A stretch of 64,000 bases of DNA from Streptomyces sp. NBC_00271 (GCF_036178845.1 NZ_CP108070.1:9486001-9550000), one strand, 5' to 3'; shown: positions 1 to 8,242, counted from the first letter of the stretch. A program made the numbers and translations. Notes: a model not told the origin generated them from the letters alone.

Positions 1-243
1 ACCGTGAACGGCGACGTGGTCAGCATCGAGCTGTCGATCCAGGGCACGTTCGATGGGCAACTCGCGTCGCCGACGGGCGGCGTCGTCAAGGGGAACGGCC
101 ACAAGGTCGACGCGCCGACTGCCGACTTCTGGTACCTGAAGAACGGCAAGGTCAAGACGTTCAACTGCTTCGTCGGGTACTCGAAGATGTACCACGACAT
201 GGGCGTGGACTTCGACTGGGCCTCGGCGGTCAACAAGCACTGA
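1..243 (+). CDS. SnoaL-like / NTF2-fold protein, 5' end outside window
   Basis: Open in frame from the first base, so the gene starts upstream of the window; only the last 80 or so residues are present. The piece contains a segment reading WYLKNGKVKTFNCFVGYSKM, the pattern of the last strands of SnoaL-like/NTF2-fold proteins, small alpha+beta cones that act as cyclases, hydrolases or ligand-binding proteins. No catalytic residue can be assigned from this fragment. It ends at TGA (241-243) and is followed by decayed sequence, so it may be the last intact gene before a degraded patch. Family call is by resemblance only. Confidence 0.6.
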   Translation, partial: TVNGDVVSIELSIQGTFDGQLASPTGGVVKGNGHKVDAPTADFWYLKNGKVKTFNCFVGYSKMYHDMGVDFDWASAVNKH

Positions 244-472
244 GTCGTTTCCCGGCGGGTGATGCGCGGCACTACCGGCCGCGCATCACCCGCCAAGGAT
301 CGGCTGCTGGCACGCCGGTGCAACCCGGTCATCCTCGGTTCCGGCGAGCTACCGGACGAGATCCTCGTCAAGGCGGTCGAACCGGAGCGATTCGCCGAGG
401 CCCGCGGTGAGTACGCCGACAGGCTGCGCATGCTGTCCAACCGCTGGCGACTGCGAACCGGCCGATCCGGAG

Positions 473-801
473 GACGAGTTCGACCGCGTGGGCGACCTGA
501 TTACGCAACCAGGCGGCGACGGCCACGGCGACCTGCTGGCGCAGGACAAGTCGAACGAGTGTGGCGCTACGACGGCACCGCGACCGGCAAGTTCAAGAGC
601 CGCGTGAAGGTCTTCAACGACTGCGGCCCGTCGTACAACGTGATCGTGGGGGTGGGCGACATCACCGGCGACGGCAGGGCTGACATCGTCTCCCGCGACA
701 CCTCCGGCACCGTCTGGCGCAACAACGGCAACGGCAAGGGCTCCTTCGGCGGCCGTACGAGGATCGCCACTGGCTGGCAGGGGTACAAGGGCCTGTTCTG
801 A
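473..801 (+). pseudogene. FG-GAP/VCBS repeat protein remnant, frameshifted
   Basis: Two pieces of a calcium-binding FG-GAP/VCBS repeat read in different frames. From 473 to about 558 the second frame gives GDGHGDLLAQDKSNE; from about 562 the first frame continues with WRYDGTATGKFKSR and then DITGDGRADIVSRD and GTVWRNNGNGKGSFG, ending at TGA 799-801. The two halves join exactly as consecutive blades of such a repeat would, so one base was gained or lost near 558-562. Upstream (259-470) the sequence is open but matches nothing I recognise. The family usually makes secreted or surface beta-propellers; here only the C-terminal blades survive. Confidence 0.7.
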
Positions 802-1341
802 GCCGGCCTTCGCGACTGCCCCGCGGGCCCGGACGACGTGGTTCGTCCGGGCCCATTCCATGCCGCACGCCCAAGACACCCCAGCCACCGCTGCCCGGCG
901 AATGAACCGCGGGCGAATTCTGGCTTCGCCTCTGATGAGGAGCTGGTCAGGAACGCGGTTCACGGCCCCGTTGCCTGCTCGGCATCGTCTGCGCCGCCTC
1001 GTTCGTACCGGTTCTCCGGAGGCCAGGCCGGGCGGCTTGAGCATGTGCTTCACGATGACGGACAGCTTGTCGCACAGAATCAGGCAGGTCAGCAGCCCGC
1101 CACTCGATATTCGGGCATCCCTCCTCAACAACTGTGCGATCTTCAGCGAAAGTCGGCCACTGATGGCGGATGGGGTTGTGAGGCGGCCTCCAGGACATCC
1201 CCGCAGGTCCGCCCGCCCTGCAGCCTTTTCAGGGGACGGCAGCCTGTGCCACCCGCGGCACGGTGAAGGCCTTCGCCTGCACACGTTCAGCATCCCGCCC
1301 CATCCGGGCAGCGCTCAGCACACAACCTGAGACAACATGAT
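802..1341. other. Gene-free interval with terminator-like hairpin
   Basis: No convincing gene. Positions 825-854 form a perfect 12-bp stem (GGGCCCGGACGA with TCGTCCGGGCCC, 6-base loop), a likely transcription stop for the decayed FG-GAP gene. The rest is open in several frames on both strands, but none shows a recognisable protein or a ribosome binding site. It may be decayed coding DNA. Confidence 0.5.
825..854 (+). terminator. Hairpin after FG-GAP remnant
   Basis: Perfect 12-bp inverted repeat with loop CGTGGT, 24 bases past the stop codon at 801. It has no run of T after it, as is common for high-GC actinobacterial terminators. Confidence 0.55.
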
Positions 1342-2748
1342 TCAAATCAGTTCGGGTTGTGGTTCCGGTTGCCGCGCTGGTGCGGGCTTCGGTTCCCACA
1401 GTTTGGTGGTCCGTACGTAGCCGTAGACCACTGAGGTCATCGCCAGCATGAGAAAAGGTCCGGACACCCGCGGATGCTCGGCCATCTCCAACGGCAGATA
1501 GCGATAGGACACCAAGAGCGCGGCGAAGACCGTTGCACCGTAAGCGACCAGCCGGATCCCTGATCGATCCCAGCCGCGGTCGAGCGAGCGCAGAGCTGCC
1601 TCGATCGTGAGCGTGAACACCACGCCGGCAATGAGATCCGCGCCGTAGTGGTAGCCGAAGCCCAGCGTTGCGCCGAGCGTGGCAATCAGCCACAACGTGC
1701 CTGCGAATCGCAGAATCCCTGGGCCCTTCCGGGAGTGAATGAAAATCGCTGTTGCCCACGCTGTGTGCAGGCTGGGCATGCAGTTCCGCGGGGTGATCTC
1801 GTCGAATGGCATGTGGTGCGGGGTATTGATCGGCGGCGGCGTTTCCGGCCACAGGTCGGCCACCGCCCAGTGTTCGCTGGGCGGCGCTTGCGACCACAGG
1901 CTGACCGTCGTCCAGTGCTCGACGCCGGTCCCGTAGGCGAAGACCGGTCCGACCACCGGAAAGATCATGTAGAAGGCCGGCCCGAGGAGGCCGATCACCA
2001 GAAAGGTGCGCAACAGATGATGGCCCGGGAAGCGACGCTCGACCGCCACGTTACGCAGTTGGTACAGCGCGACGATGACCGCGGCCAACGCGAGTTGACC
2101 GTAAACGATGTGGAGCATGTTGAAGCCGATCGGGCCGGTGGCCGTGACAATCCGGCCTACCAGCCACGACGGGTTGCCCAGCGCGTGATCGGCGGTTGCC
2201 ACGTACTGGTCGAGCACCGCTGGGCGGGTCTTGGCGGTGACGAACAGCCAGGTATCGCCGATCGTGCGGCCGACCACCAGCAGCAGGCCCAGCCCGACGC
2301 CCTTCAGCAGCAGGGCACGTTCCCGGCCGGTGCGACGCGTGACAGCGATGACCGCACAGCCCAGAAGCACCCACAACGCGCCCGTGCCGACGGGGTCGCT
2401 GTCGGTCGTCTTGGCGCCGACCGCCCACCGGACCACCAAGAAGGCGACGTCGATACCGATCGCGGCACCAGCCGCGATGAACCGTTGCCGCCAGGTGAGC
2501 ACCACCATCATCAACGCCATACCGGCGTACAACAAGAAGCCTGATTTGGGGGCGAATTTCGCATCTCGCACCTCGTTGGTGATCGGCCCGGGCAGGCCGT
2601 AGCGACGTGCGACGATCTCCAGCGCAATGTGGAATCCGAGGGTCGCGACACCCGCTACGACCCAGAGTCTCGCCCGCGGTTGACGCCACACTGAGAACGC
2701 GATTCTGCAGTTCATTCGCGAAGAAGACCGCGATGGTATATGTTTCAA
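1342..2748 (-). CDS. PAP2-family membrane phosphatase / inositol phosphorylceramide synthase-like
   Basis: A 468-residue multi-span membrane protein with about ten hydrophobic segments. The PAP2 phosphatase signature sits near residues 320-380: CMPSLHTAWA (motif C2 with its SLH) followed about 40 residues later by GYHYGADLIAGV (motif C3, His and Asp). This layout is that of the PAP2_3 branch (inositol phosphorylceramide synthase-like, AUR1/Ipt1), which transfers or hydrolyses lipid-linked phosphates at the outer membrane face. The longest reading starts at TTG 2748; an in-frame ATG at 2715 is equally plausible, as neither has a clear Shine-Dalgarno. No operon partner; the upstream DNA (2749-2770) is locally AT-rich. 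Substrate unknown. Confidence 0.8.
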   Translation of the reverse strand: MKHIPSRSSSRMNCRIAFSVWRQPRARLWVVAGVATLGFHIALEIVARRYGLPGPITNEVRDAKFAPKSGFLLYAGMALMMVVLTWRQRFIAAGAAIGIDVAFLVVRWAVGAKTTDSDPVGTGALWVLLGCAVIAVTRRTGRERALLLKGVGLGLLLVVGRTIGDTWLFVTAKTRPAVLDQYVATADHALGNPSWLVGRIVTATGPIGFNMLHIVYGQLALAAVIVALYQLRNVAVERRFPGHHLLRTFLVIGLLGPAFYMIFPVVGPVFAYGTGVEHWTTVSLWSQAPPSEHWAVADLWPETPPPINTPHHMPFDEITPRNCMPSLHTAWATAIFIHSRKGPGILRFAGTLWLIATLGATLGFGYHYGADLIAGVVFTLTIEAALRSLDRGWDRSGIRLVAYGATVFAALLVSYRYLPLEMAEHPRVSGPFLMLAMTSVVYGYVRTTKLWEPKPAPARQPEPQPELI

Positions 2749-2770
2749 TTCTTGGCCTATTTGCTAAATT

Positions 2771-3223
2771 TTAGTCAAAGGTCAGGATAGGTTTCGCTCG
2801 TCGCCTGCGGTCGTAGGCATCAGCTCCAGCCTCGCAGCAGCCGACCGCTGAGGTTACAAGGCGGTGGTCAACGGAGGCTTCACCTGTACATGCCTTGAGA
2901 CCTGCGCTGGGCCGCCGAAGGTCGCGGAGCCATTGGGCGAACAGTGCCGCCGCGTCCGCGGTCACGTCGACGATGCTGACATGGGCGTAGTCCCGGGCGG
3001 GCATGACAGCCGTCCCCGTGACGAAGATGTCCGGCGCCACCTCGATCTCGAAGTCCAGGGCAGGCGCGTCGCGGAGAGGGGAGGTGAGCGTCTCCAGGGA
3101 GGCATCGGGAAATGCTTGCGTCAGCGCGCTCCTGAACGTCTCCGGGCTTGCCTGCCATGCGGCTGGATTCTCCATGGGCGGAGCGAAGACGAAGTTCGTC
3201 CGCGGGTTGTGCTCGGCTGTCAC
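2771..3223 (-). CDS. Small conserved hypothetical protein
   Basis: 150 residues, GTG start at 3223 chosen because GAGAGGGA lies 7 bases upstream. The body (residues 1-105) looks like a compact alpha/beta domain with DFEIEVAPDIFVTGTAVMP as two strands and a helix carrying FAQWLRDL; the last 40 or so residues are Cys/Arg-rich and look unrelated, which may mean the original stop was lost. I do not recognise the family; it has the size and feel of an immunity-type or SMI1-like small protein, but no motif supports that. The next gene upstream on the same strand ends at 3370 (TetR), so co-transcription is possible. Confidence 0.5.
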   Translation of the reverse strand: MTAEHNPRTNFVFAPPMENPAAWQASPETFRSALTQAFPDASLETLTSPLRDAPALDFEIEVAPDIFVTGTAVMPARDYAHVSIVDVTADAAALFAQWLRDLRRPSAGLKACTGEASVDHRLVTSAVGCCEAGADAYDRRRRAKPILTFD

Positions 3224-3369
3224 CGAAGTCCCTCTCATGGCCGACGGCTCCCGGCAGACCGTGTCTTCCTTGCTGTTGTGGCCCGGATAGTTGCCGGGTC
3301 CGTCGATGCCCCGGCTTTCACCGGTCGACCCTGTCCGGCGCTGCTCGCGCCCCGCACGGGACGTCGGCG

Positions 3370-3960
3370 TCAGTGGTCGGGCTCCTGCGGTGGCGTCGGG
3401 CGCAGGCCGTCCAGGGTGAGGTCGAGGAGGCGTTCCGCCTGTTCGCGTTGGGCGGGGCCGGCCGAGGTGAGGGCGATGCCGGCGAGGGCGGCGAACATGT
3501 CGGTCGGGCTGATGTCGGTGCGGATCGCGCCGGCGGCGGTGCCGGCGTTCATGAGGGAGGTGAGGGCGGCCTGAATCAGCTCGTGGCTCTCGGCGTAGGG
3601 GTTGGTTCCCGAGGCGACGACGGCTCGTAGGGCCTCGGCCATGCCGAGTTTGGCGGTGGCGTAGTCGATGAAGCGACGCGTCCAGGCGCGTAGGGCCTCG
3701 CGGGGCGGCATCGTCGCCAGGAGCCCGGGGACGGCCTCGCACAGCCGGGCCACCTCGTTGCGGTACGCGGCCTCGATCAGGGCCTCCCGGGTCGGGAAGT
3801 TGCGGTAGAGGGTGCCGGTGCCCACGCCCGCTTCCTTGGCGATGCGCTCGAAGTGCGCGTCCAGCCCCTCCTCGGTGAACACACGTACCGCGGCGTCCAG
3901 GATCTTCTCCCGGTTGCGCTGTGCGTCAGCCCTCAGTGGACGTCCCGTATCGCGGGCCAT
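3370..3960 (-). CDS. TetR/AcrR family transcriptional regulator
   Basis: 196 residues, the usual TetR length. The N-terminal DNA-binding domain spans residues 17-63, with the helix-turn-helix in RIAKEAGVGTGTLYRNFPTR. The C-terminal part is helical and would bind an unknown ligand. It is transcribed away from the SDR gene at 4097, and the gap between them holds two copies of a 20-bp near-palindrome, so this protein very probably represses itself and that SDR, with release by the SDR's substrate or a related small molecule. Confidence 0.93.
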   Translation of the reverse strand: MARDTGRPLRADAQRNREKILDAAVRVFTEEGLDAHFERIAKEAGVGTGTLYRNFPTREALIEAAYRNEVARLCEAVPGLLATMPPREALRAWTRRFIDYATAKLGMAEALRAVVASGTNPYAESHELIQAALTSLMNAGTAAGAIRTDISPTDMFAALAGIALTSAGPAQREQAERLLDLTLDGLRPTPPQEPDH

Positions 3961-3988
3961 CGGCGTCGCTCCTCGCTCTCCCGTTGCT

Positions 3989-4038
3989 AAGTGGCGGCGC
4001 CTCCGCTTATGGTGGGTGAAGTGGCGGCGCCTCCACTT
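3989..4038. promoter_or_regulatory. Paired TetR operators
   Basis: AAGTGGCGGCGCCTCCGCTT at 3989-4008 and AAGTGGCGGCGCCTCCACTT at 4019-4038: two copies of an imperfect palindrome AAGnGGnGGC/GCCnCCnCTT set exactly 30 bp apart in the divergent TetR/SDR promoter. The copies differ by one base. The even spacing, close to three helical turns, fits two dimers on one DNA face. Confidence 0.85.
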
Positions 4039-4096
4039 TCACTGTAGGGCATGCGTGTGCGATGCCCTCGTTTCTCCTGCGAAAGGACTGTCGATC

Positions 4097-4831
4097 ATGT
4101 CGGGAATCGAAGGCAAGGTAGTGGCGATCACAGGTGCCGGCAGCGGCATCGGTGAGGCGACCGCGCTCCTGCTCGCCGAACGCGGCGCCCGGGTCGTCCT
4201 CGGGGCGCGCCGTGCGGAGCGTCTCGAGGCCCTGGCCGCCCGGATCGAAAAGGCGGGCGGTGAAGCCGCCTGGGTCCCTACGGACGTGACGCGGCGCGAG
4301 GATCTGTCCGGCCTCGTACGGCTGGCCCGCGAGCGGTACGGCAAGCTCGACGTCCTCGTCAGCAACGCCGGAGTCGGTCTGATCTCCCCCCTGGACGACC
4401 TCCGTGTCGAGGACTGGGAGGAGATGATCGACGTCAACCTCAAGGGCGTGCTGTACGGGATCGCCGAAGCTCTGCCGGTCTTCCGGGAGCAGGGCTTCGG
4501 GCACTTCGTCAACATCGTGTCCACCGCCGGACTGCGCGTCACTCCGCTCCAGTCGGTGTACGCCGCCACGAAGAACGCCGTCCGTACCCTTTCCGAGGGC
4601 CTGCGCCAGGAGGCCGGCGAGGGCCTGCGCGTCACCGTCGTCTCGCCGGGGTTCGTCCGTACGGACTTCGCCGACCGTATGGATGCCGAGGTGAAGGTCC
4701 AGATCGTCGAAAAGATGGACAGCATCGCGATCCCGCCGGCCGCGGTGGCCCGCGCCGTCGCCTTCGCCGTCGAGCAGCCGGACGGTGTCGACGTGGGTGA
4801 CATCGTGGTGCGTCCCACCGCGCAGGACTGA
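4097..4831 (+). CDS. SDR family oxidoreductase
   Basis: 244 residues, a classical short-chain dehydrogenase/reductase. Visible motifs: cofactor loop TGAGSGIG (12-19), NAG (90-92), catalytic Ser142, Tyr155 and Lys159 (YAATK). ARR after beta-2 fits NADP(H) preference. ATG at 4097 is chosen because GAAAGGA lies 9 bases before it; the frame is open further upstream, but that part crosses the operators. It is controlled by the divergent TetR at 3370-3960, judging from the paired operators. It is followed by a cytochrome P450 gene on the same strand after about 210 bp. Substrate unknown; the regulator/SDR pairing suggests response to a xenobiotic or secondary metabolite. Confidence 0.93.
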   Translation: MSGIEGKVVAITGAGSGIGEATALLLAERGARVVLGARRAERLEALAARIEKAGGEAAWVPTDVTRREDLSGLVRLARERYGKLDVLVSNAGVGLISPLDDLRVEDWEEMIDVNLKGVLYGIAEALPVFREQGFGHFVNIVSTAGLRVTPLQSVYAATKNAVRTLSEGLRQEAGEGLRVTVVSPGFVRTDFADRMDAEVKVQIVEKMDSIAIPPAAVARAVAFAVEQPDGVDVGDIVVRPTAQD

Positions 4832-5042
4832 GGTCCGTTCGCCGCCATGCCCTGCCACGCCATGCCGCGTCATGGCCTTCAGGCGCCCAGGTGTGGGGCG
4901 CGTACGCGTGATCCGAGTCACGTCAGGTTCCCGTCAGCGAAGTGGCCCGCAGCCGTCAGTCTGCTCCGATCTCATAGGCCCCAGAGCCCCTCTGAGACCC
5001 CGCTCCCCGTTCCGGGGGAGCCCCCCCCCACCGAGGAGTGAC

Positions 5043-6284
5043 ATGGCTGAGACACTGACCGGAACCGCGAGCGGCGCCGCCGAAGAGATCCCCGAGTTCG
5101 TGCCGCCCAGGGCGGCCGCCTGTCCGTTCGCGCCGCCGCCGGTCCTCGCGGAGATCCGCGAGGAGAAGCCGATCAGCAAGGTGCGGATCTGGGACGGCAG
5201 CACCCCCTGGCTCATCACCTGCCACGAGGACCTGCGGGCCGTCCTCGGTGACCCCCGCGTCAGCGTCGACGACAAGCGGCCCGGCTTTCCGTTCCCGAAG
5301 AAGGCCATGGCGGAGAACGCGCACCACCACCCCGACACGCTCTTCAACACGGACGCCCCCGTCCACACCCGGCTCCGCCGGATGCTGACCTCCTCCTTCA
5401 CCGCCAAGCGGATGGCGGCCCTGCGCCCCGCCATCCAGAAGGTCACCGACGAGCACATCGACGCGATGCTGGCCGGGCCGAAGCCGGCCGACCTGGTCCA
5501 GGCGCTGGGTCTGCCCATTCCCACGCTGATGATCTGCGAACTGCTCGGAGTCCCTTACGAGGACCACGAGTTCTTCCAGCACCACGCCACCGTCGCGGTC
5601 AGCCAGACGTCATCGGCCGAGCAGGACCGCGAGTCGAGTGTCGCGCTCGGCGAGTACCTGGCCCGGCAGATCCACGCCAAGACGGACAACCCCGCCGAGG
5701 ACACGCTGTCCGACCTCGCGGCCCTGGTCAAGGCCGGTGAACTGACCATGGGGGAGGCGTCCCTCATGGCCGTCATCCTGCTCATCGCCGGGCACGAGAC
5801 CAGCGCGAACATGATCGCGCTGGGCACCCTCGCGCTGCTGGAGCACACGGAGCAGCTCGCCCTGCTGCGCGAGACGGACGATCCCAAGGTCGTGGCCGGA
5901 GCGGTCGAGGAACTGCTGCGCTACCTGACCATCGCGCACACCGGCCAGCGCCGGATCGCCCTGGAGGACATCGAGATCGGCGGCGAGGTCATCCGCGGCG
6001 GGGACGGAATCATCGTCTCCCTCCCCGCCGCCAACTGGGACCCGGAGGCCTTCCCCGAGCCCGACCGCCTCGATCTGCTCCGCGACGCCCGCCAGCACAA
6101 CGCGTTCGCCTTCGGCGTCCACCAGTGCCTGGGCCAGCAACTCGCCCGCGTGGAACTCCAGGTCGTCTACGGCACGCTCTACCGGCACGTGCCCACGCTG
6201 CGACTGGCCACCACGCTGGAGGAGATCGACTTCAAGGAGGACGCGATGGCGTACGGCGTCGCCGCGCTGCCGGTCACCTGGTAG
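5043..6284 (+). CDS. Cytochrome P450 (CYP105-like)
   Basis: 413 residues, typical of soluble actinobacterial class I P450s. Motifs: oxygen-activating I-helix AGHETS (249-254), ExxR at E290-R293, and the haem loop FAFGVHQCLGQQLA with proximal Cys362. The N-terminal PPRAAACPFAPPP and overall pattern resemble CYP105 enzymes, which hydroxylate macrolides, sterols and xenobiotics using ferredoxin-delivered electrons. ATG 5043 has GAGGAG four bases before it. CYP105 genes are often followed by a small 3Fe-4S ferredoxin; none is present here, so the redox partner must come from elsewhere. It lies 211 bp after the SDR and may share its induction. Confidence 0.92.
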   Translation: MAETLTGTASGAAEEIPEFVPPRAAACPFAPPPVLAEIREEKPISKVRIWDGSTPWLITCHEDLRAVLGDPRVSVDDKRPGFPFPKKAMAENAHHHPDTLFNTDAPVHTRLRRMLTSSFTAKRMAALRPAIQKVTDEHIDAMLAGPKPADLVQALGLPIPTLMICELLGVPYEDHEFFQHHATVAVSQTSSAEQDRESSVALGEYLARQIHAKTDNPAEDTLSDLAALVKAGELTMGEASLMAVILLIAGHETSANMIALGTLALLEHTEQLALLRETDDPKVVAGAVEELLRYLTIAHTGQRRIALEDIEIGGEVIRGGDGIIVSLPAANWDPEAFPEPDRLDLLRDARQHNAFAFGVHQCLGQQLARVELQVVYGTLYRHVPTLRLATTLEEIDFKEDAMAYGVAALPVTW

Positions 6285-6362
6285 CCCGTCCGTACCTCTA
6301 GCTCGTAGCCCTTCGATACCAGCAGGACGCAGGAAGGGACGTACCAAGGGAGATACGGAGCT

Positions 6363-6991
6363 TCAGCCGGTGCCCTCCTTCCAGCGCGACGCCTCCCGGT
6401 AGGCCTCGAAGACACGGTGGTGATCGGGGCCGAGCAGGCGCGCGCAGTCCTGCCCCAGGCGCTGGCAGAGCGCGGCGGCGCCTCGGGAGTCGCCCGACTC
6501 GCCGGTGAGCCTGGCGTGCCGGGCGCGTGCGTCGAGGACGTCCGGGTCCATGGCCCGGGGGCCGTCGGCGTGCAGCTGGATGAACCGTTCCAAGTTCTGG
6601 ATCTCGGCGATATGGCGCGTGTCGACCTGTGGCTCCGCGGAGTCGTCCGAGACGTACTCGATCTGCTGGACCGCCCGGGCCACGGCTCGGGCGTCGGGCG
6701 GCCGGTTCCCGGGTGACTTCTCCAGCCGAGGCGATCCGGGGAGACGGCGTGCTGAAGGTAGCCGTCCATCCAGTTCCCCGCCCGTTCGTGCTCGCCCGTC
6801 CTGGCCGCGGCGAGCGAGAAGAACAGGTTGGCGTTGCCGAGGTCGAGCCCTTGCGCCTGCCCCATCGCGGTGAGCCGGTGTTCGTCGTCCCCGTCGAGTC
6901 GGGCGGCGACCGCCAGGGTTGCGTGGGCGAGCCAGAAGTCGGGCGACGCACCGGAGGAGCGCAAGGGCGGGTAGCGGCGCGCGCGGCGCAT
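6363..6991 (-). pseudogene. Frameshifted helical-repeat (TPR-like) protein
   Basis: Two frames make one protein. From ATG 6991 to about 6735 the first frame reads AHATLAVAARLDGDD, LFFSLAAARTGEHERAGNW and HAVSPDRLG; from about 6730 to 6363 a second frame continues LEKSPGNRPPDARAVARAVQ, LERFIQLHADGPRAMDPD and LGQDCARLLGPDHHRVFEAY. The second half has the spacing of TPR_10/12-type repeats found in actinobacterial signalling proteins. A one-base change near 6732-6738 breaks the frame. The gene is probably also missing N-terminal domains, because nothing recognisable precedes 6991. Confidence 0.6.
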
Positions 6992-7348
6992 GTGTGTCTT
7001 CGGACGGGCGCCGGTGCGCGGAGACAGCAGCCTCGGCTTCCTCCCGCGCGCGGCCGACCCTCGGGGGTCGGCACGCGAACTCGGCAGGGAGGACTCGCTC
7101 ACCGACCCCGCCGAATCACTCCACACCGCCGAGGCGCCCGCAGGTGCGCCGCACCGGCGCCAGGAGCGGCGGTCGGACTTCCCGTTTGCGCCCGGGTACC
7201 GAGCGCGTCCGCCACCGGTTCAGTGTTGCAGCGCGTACCGCTCGACAGTCGGCGTCCCGCGGGTATGCCACCCTCCGATCAGCGGGCGTGCGGCGGCGGC
7301 TGCCGCCGATGACCCCTGGGCCTTCCTGGACACGCGGCAACCCTGGCG
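6992..7348. other. Gene-free interval
   Basis: About 360 bases with no protein I can support in any frame. The sequence is open in several frames but Arg/Pro/Gly-rich throughout, as expected for non-coding high-GC DNA. It may contain the decayed 5' part of the helical-repeat pseudogene. Confidence 0.4.
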
Positions 7349-7379
7349 GTGTCATGCACCGCTCCGGCTGCGCTATGAT
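7349..7379 (+). promoter_or_regulatory. Promoter of the tRNA-like gene
   Basis: TATGAT at 7374-7379 is close to the consensus -10 of the housekeeping sigma factor and stands out in this GC-rich DNA. A weak -35 (GTGTCA at 7349-7354, or TGTCAT one base later) lies 18-19 bases upstream. Transcription would start near 7386, about 36 bases before the tRNA-like sequence. Confidence 0.55.
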
Positions 7380-7421
7380 TGATCTTGAGCAGCCCGCCGG
7401 AAGACTTCGGCGGTCGGCCTC

Positions 7422-7493
7422 GCGTTGGTGGTCCAAGGAAAGACGCCCCGCTTCCTGCGGGGAGATGCAGGTGCAAGGCCTGCCCGGCGCTCC
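7422..7493 (+). tRNA. Atypical tRNA-Gly(UCC)-like gene
   Basis: Folds as a full cloverleaf by eye. Acceptor stem 7422-7428 with 7484-7490 (7 bp, two G-U); D-stem 7431-7433 with 7442-7444 (only 3 bp); anticodon stem 7446-7450 with 7458-7462 (5 bp) around loop CTTCCTG, giving anticodon UCC at 7453-7455; variable region 7463-7466; T-stem 7467-7471 with 7479-7483 (5 perfect bp) around loop TGCAAGG. Departures from a standard tRNA: G instead of T at position 55, pyrimidine at position 37, short D-stem, CCA not encoded. All four stems pair, so chance is unlikely. It has its own promoter and terminator. It may be a specialised or decaying glycine tRNA rather than an elongator. Confidence 0.6.
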
Positions 7494-7495
7494 GC

Positions 7496-7537
7496 AGCCC
7501 CGCCTCCTGTACTCCGGAGGCGGGGCTTGTTTCGTTT
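7496..7537 (+). terminator. Rho-independent terminator of tRNA-like unit
   Basis: Perfect 12-bp stem AGCCCCGCCTCC (7496-7507) with GGAGGCGGGGCT (7516-7527), 8-base loop, followed by a T-rich tail TGTTTCGTTT. It begins 3 bases after the tRNA-like fold, closing a transcript of roughly 150 nt. Confidence 0.85.
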
Positions 7538-7715
7538 CGCCCCAAGCCTTCCTGTCGCCCCCGTACCGCTCCCCGCCACCCCCTGCCTCCCTCCACCCCG
7601 GCCTCTGGCCCCCCGCTCCAGCCCCCGGGAATGCGCCGACCAGGTCCGCTGTTACAGCACACGTAGCTGACATGCGCGAGTCAAGATCGCGTGATGTGGG
7701 CGGAAGGAGGACCTC

Positions 7716-7880
7716 ATGGCACGCAACAGCGCGCGACCCGTCGTCACGCTGAGGTCGACAGCCGGGACCGGCGTCACCTACGTGACGCGGAAGAACCGCG
7801 GAAACGACCCCGACCGGCTCGTCCTGCGCAAGTACGACCCGGTGGTCGGTGAGCACGTCCCGTTCCGGGAGGAGCGCTGA
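7716..7880 (+). CDS. rpmG: 50S ribosomal protein L33, cysteine-free paralog
   Basis: 54 residues, the normal L33 length, with the family pattern [19 protein letters not shown] and a C-terminal [15 protein letters not shown]. It contains no cysteine, so it is the C-minus type that replaces zinc-ribbon L33 in ribosomes. AAGGAGG lies 6 bases before the ATG at 7716. It leads a three-gene set with L31 and L36 paralogs. In Streptomyces such C-minus paralogs are generally repressed by Zur and made under zinc shortage to free zinc from ribosomes; I see no clear Zur box upstream, so regulation here is uncertain. Confidence 0.95.
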   Translation: MARNSARPVVTLRSTAGTGVTYVTRKNRGNDPDRLVLRKYDPVVGEHVPFREER

Positions 7881-7906
7881 GCCGAGCCCGGCACCACCGG
7901 GCGGAG

Positions 7907-7972
7907 CGTCACAGGACGGTCGACCGTCACAAGACCGTCGACCGTCACGGAACCGTCGACCGTCACAAGGGA
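7907..7972 (+). repeat. 18-bp tandem repeat between L33 and L31 genes
   Basis: Three consecutive 18-base units (7907-7924, 7925-7942, 7943-7960), each starting CGTCAC and ending GTCGAC, plus a partial fourth that runs into the L31 ribosome binding site (GGGAGG, 7970-7975). Units differ at 2-4 positions. The first junction includes the perfect palindrome GACGGTCGACCGTC (7915-7928). The position, in the leader of the L31 gene, suggests possible effects on mRNA folding. Confidence 0.85.
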
Positions 7973-7981
7973 GGCAACTTC

Positions 7982-8242
7982 ATGAAGCCCCGCATCCACC
8001 CCGAATCCCGCCCCGTCGTCTTCCGTGACCGGGCCGCGGAGACCGCGTTTCTGACCCGTTCGACCGCGCACTCGTCGAAGACGATCGAGTGGGAGGACGG
8101 GAGCACCTACCCGCTGATCGACGTCGAGATCTCGTCGGCGAGCCATCCGTTCTACACCGGGACCTCGCGGGTCCTGGACACCGCAGGCCGCGTGGAGCGC
8201 TTCGAGCGTCGTTACGGCCGTACGGCCTCGTCGCGGCACTGA
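7982..8242 (+). CDS. rpmE2: 50S ribosomal protein L31 type B, cysteine-free
   Basis: 86 residues. It begins [16 protein letters not shown] and contains the type B hallmarks [20 protein letters not shown] and [10 protein letters not shown]. There is no cysteine, so no zinc ribbon; this is the zinc-independent L31 that sits on the central protuberance bridging the two subunits. GGGAGG is 6 bases before ATG 7982. It is the second gene of the L33-L31-L36 set, separated from L33 by the tandem repeat and from L36 by 40 bases. Confidence 0.96.
   Translation: MKPRIHPESRPVVFRDRAAETAFLTRSTAHSSKTIEWEDGSTYPLIDVEISSASHPFYTGTSRVLDTAGRVERFERRYGRTASSRH

Noticed and set aside
349..1293. 314-codon minus-strand frame near the left edge
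   Set aside because: Covers the FG-GAP remnant antisense and an unassigned region; no recognisable domain or ribosome binding site.
1648..2544. 298-codon plus-strand frame opposite the PAP2 gene
   Set aside because: Translation is Gln/Arg/His-rich with no family features, as expected for an antisense shadow; the minus-strand frame has clear PAP2 motifs.
7640..7715. Possible Zur box before L33
   Set aside because: Searched for TGAAAATGATTTTCA-like palindromes; nothing close enough is present.
7907..7972. CRISPR-like repeat
   Set aside because: Units are contiguous with no spacers, only 18 bp, and between ribosomal protein genes.
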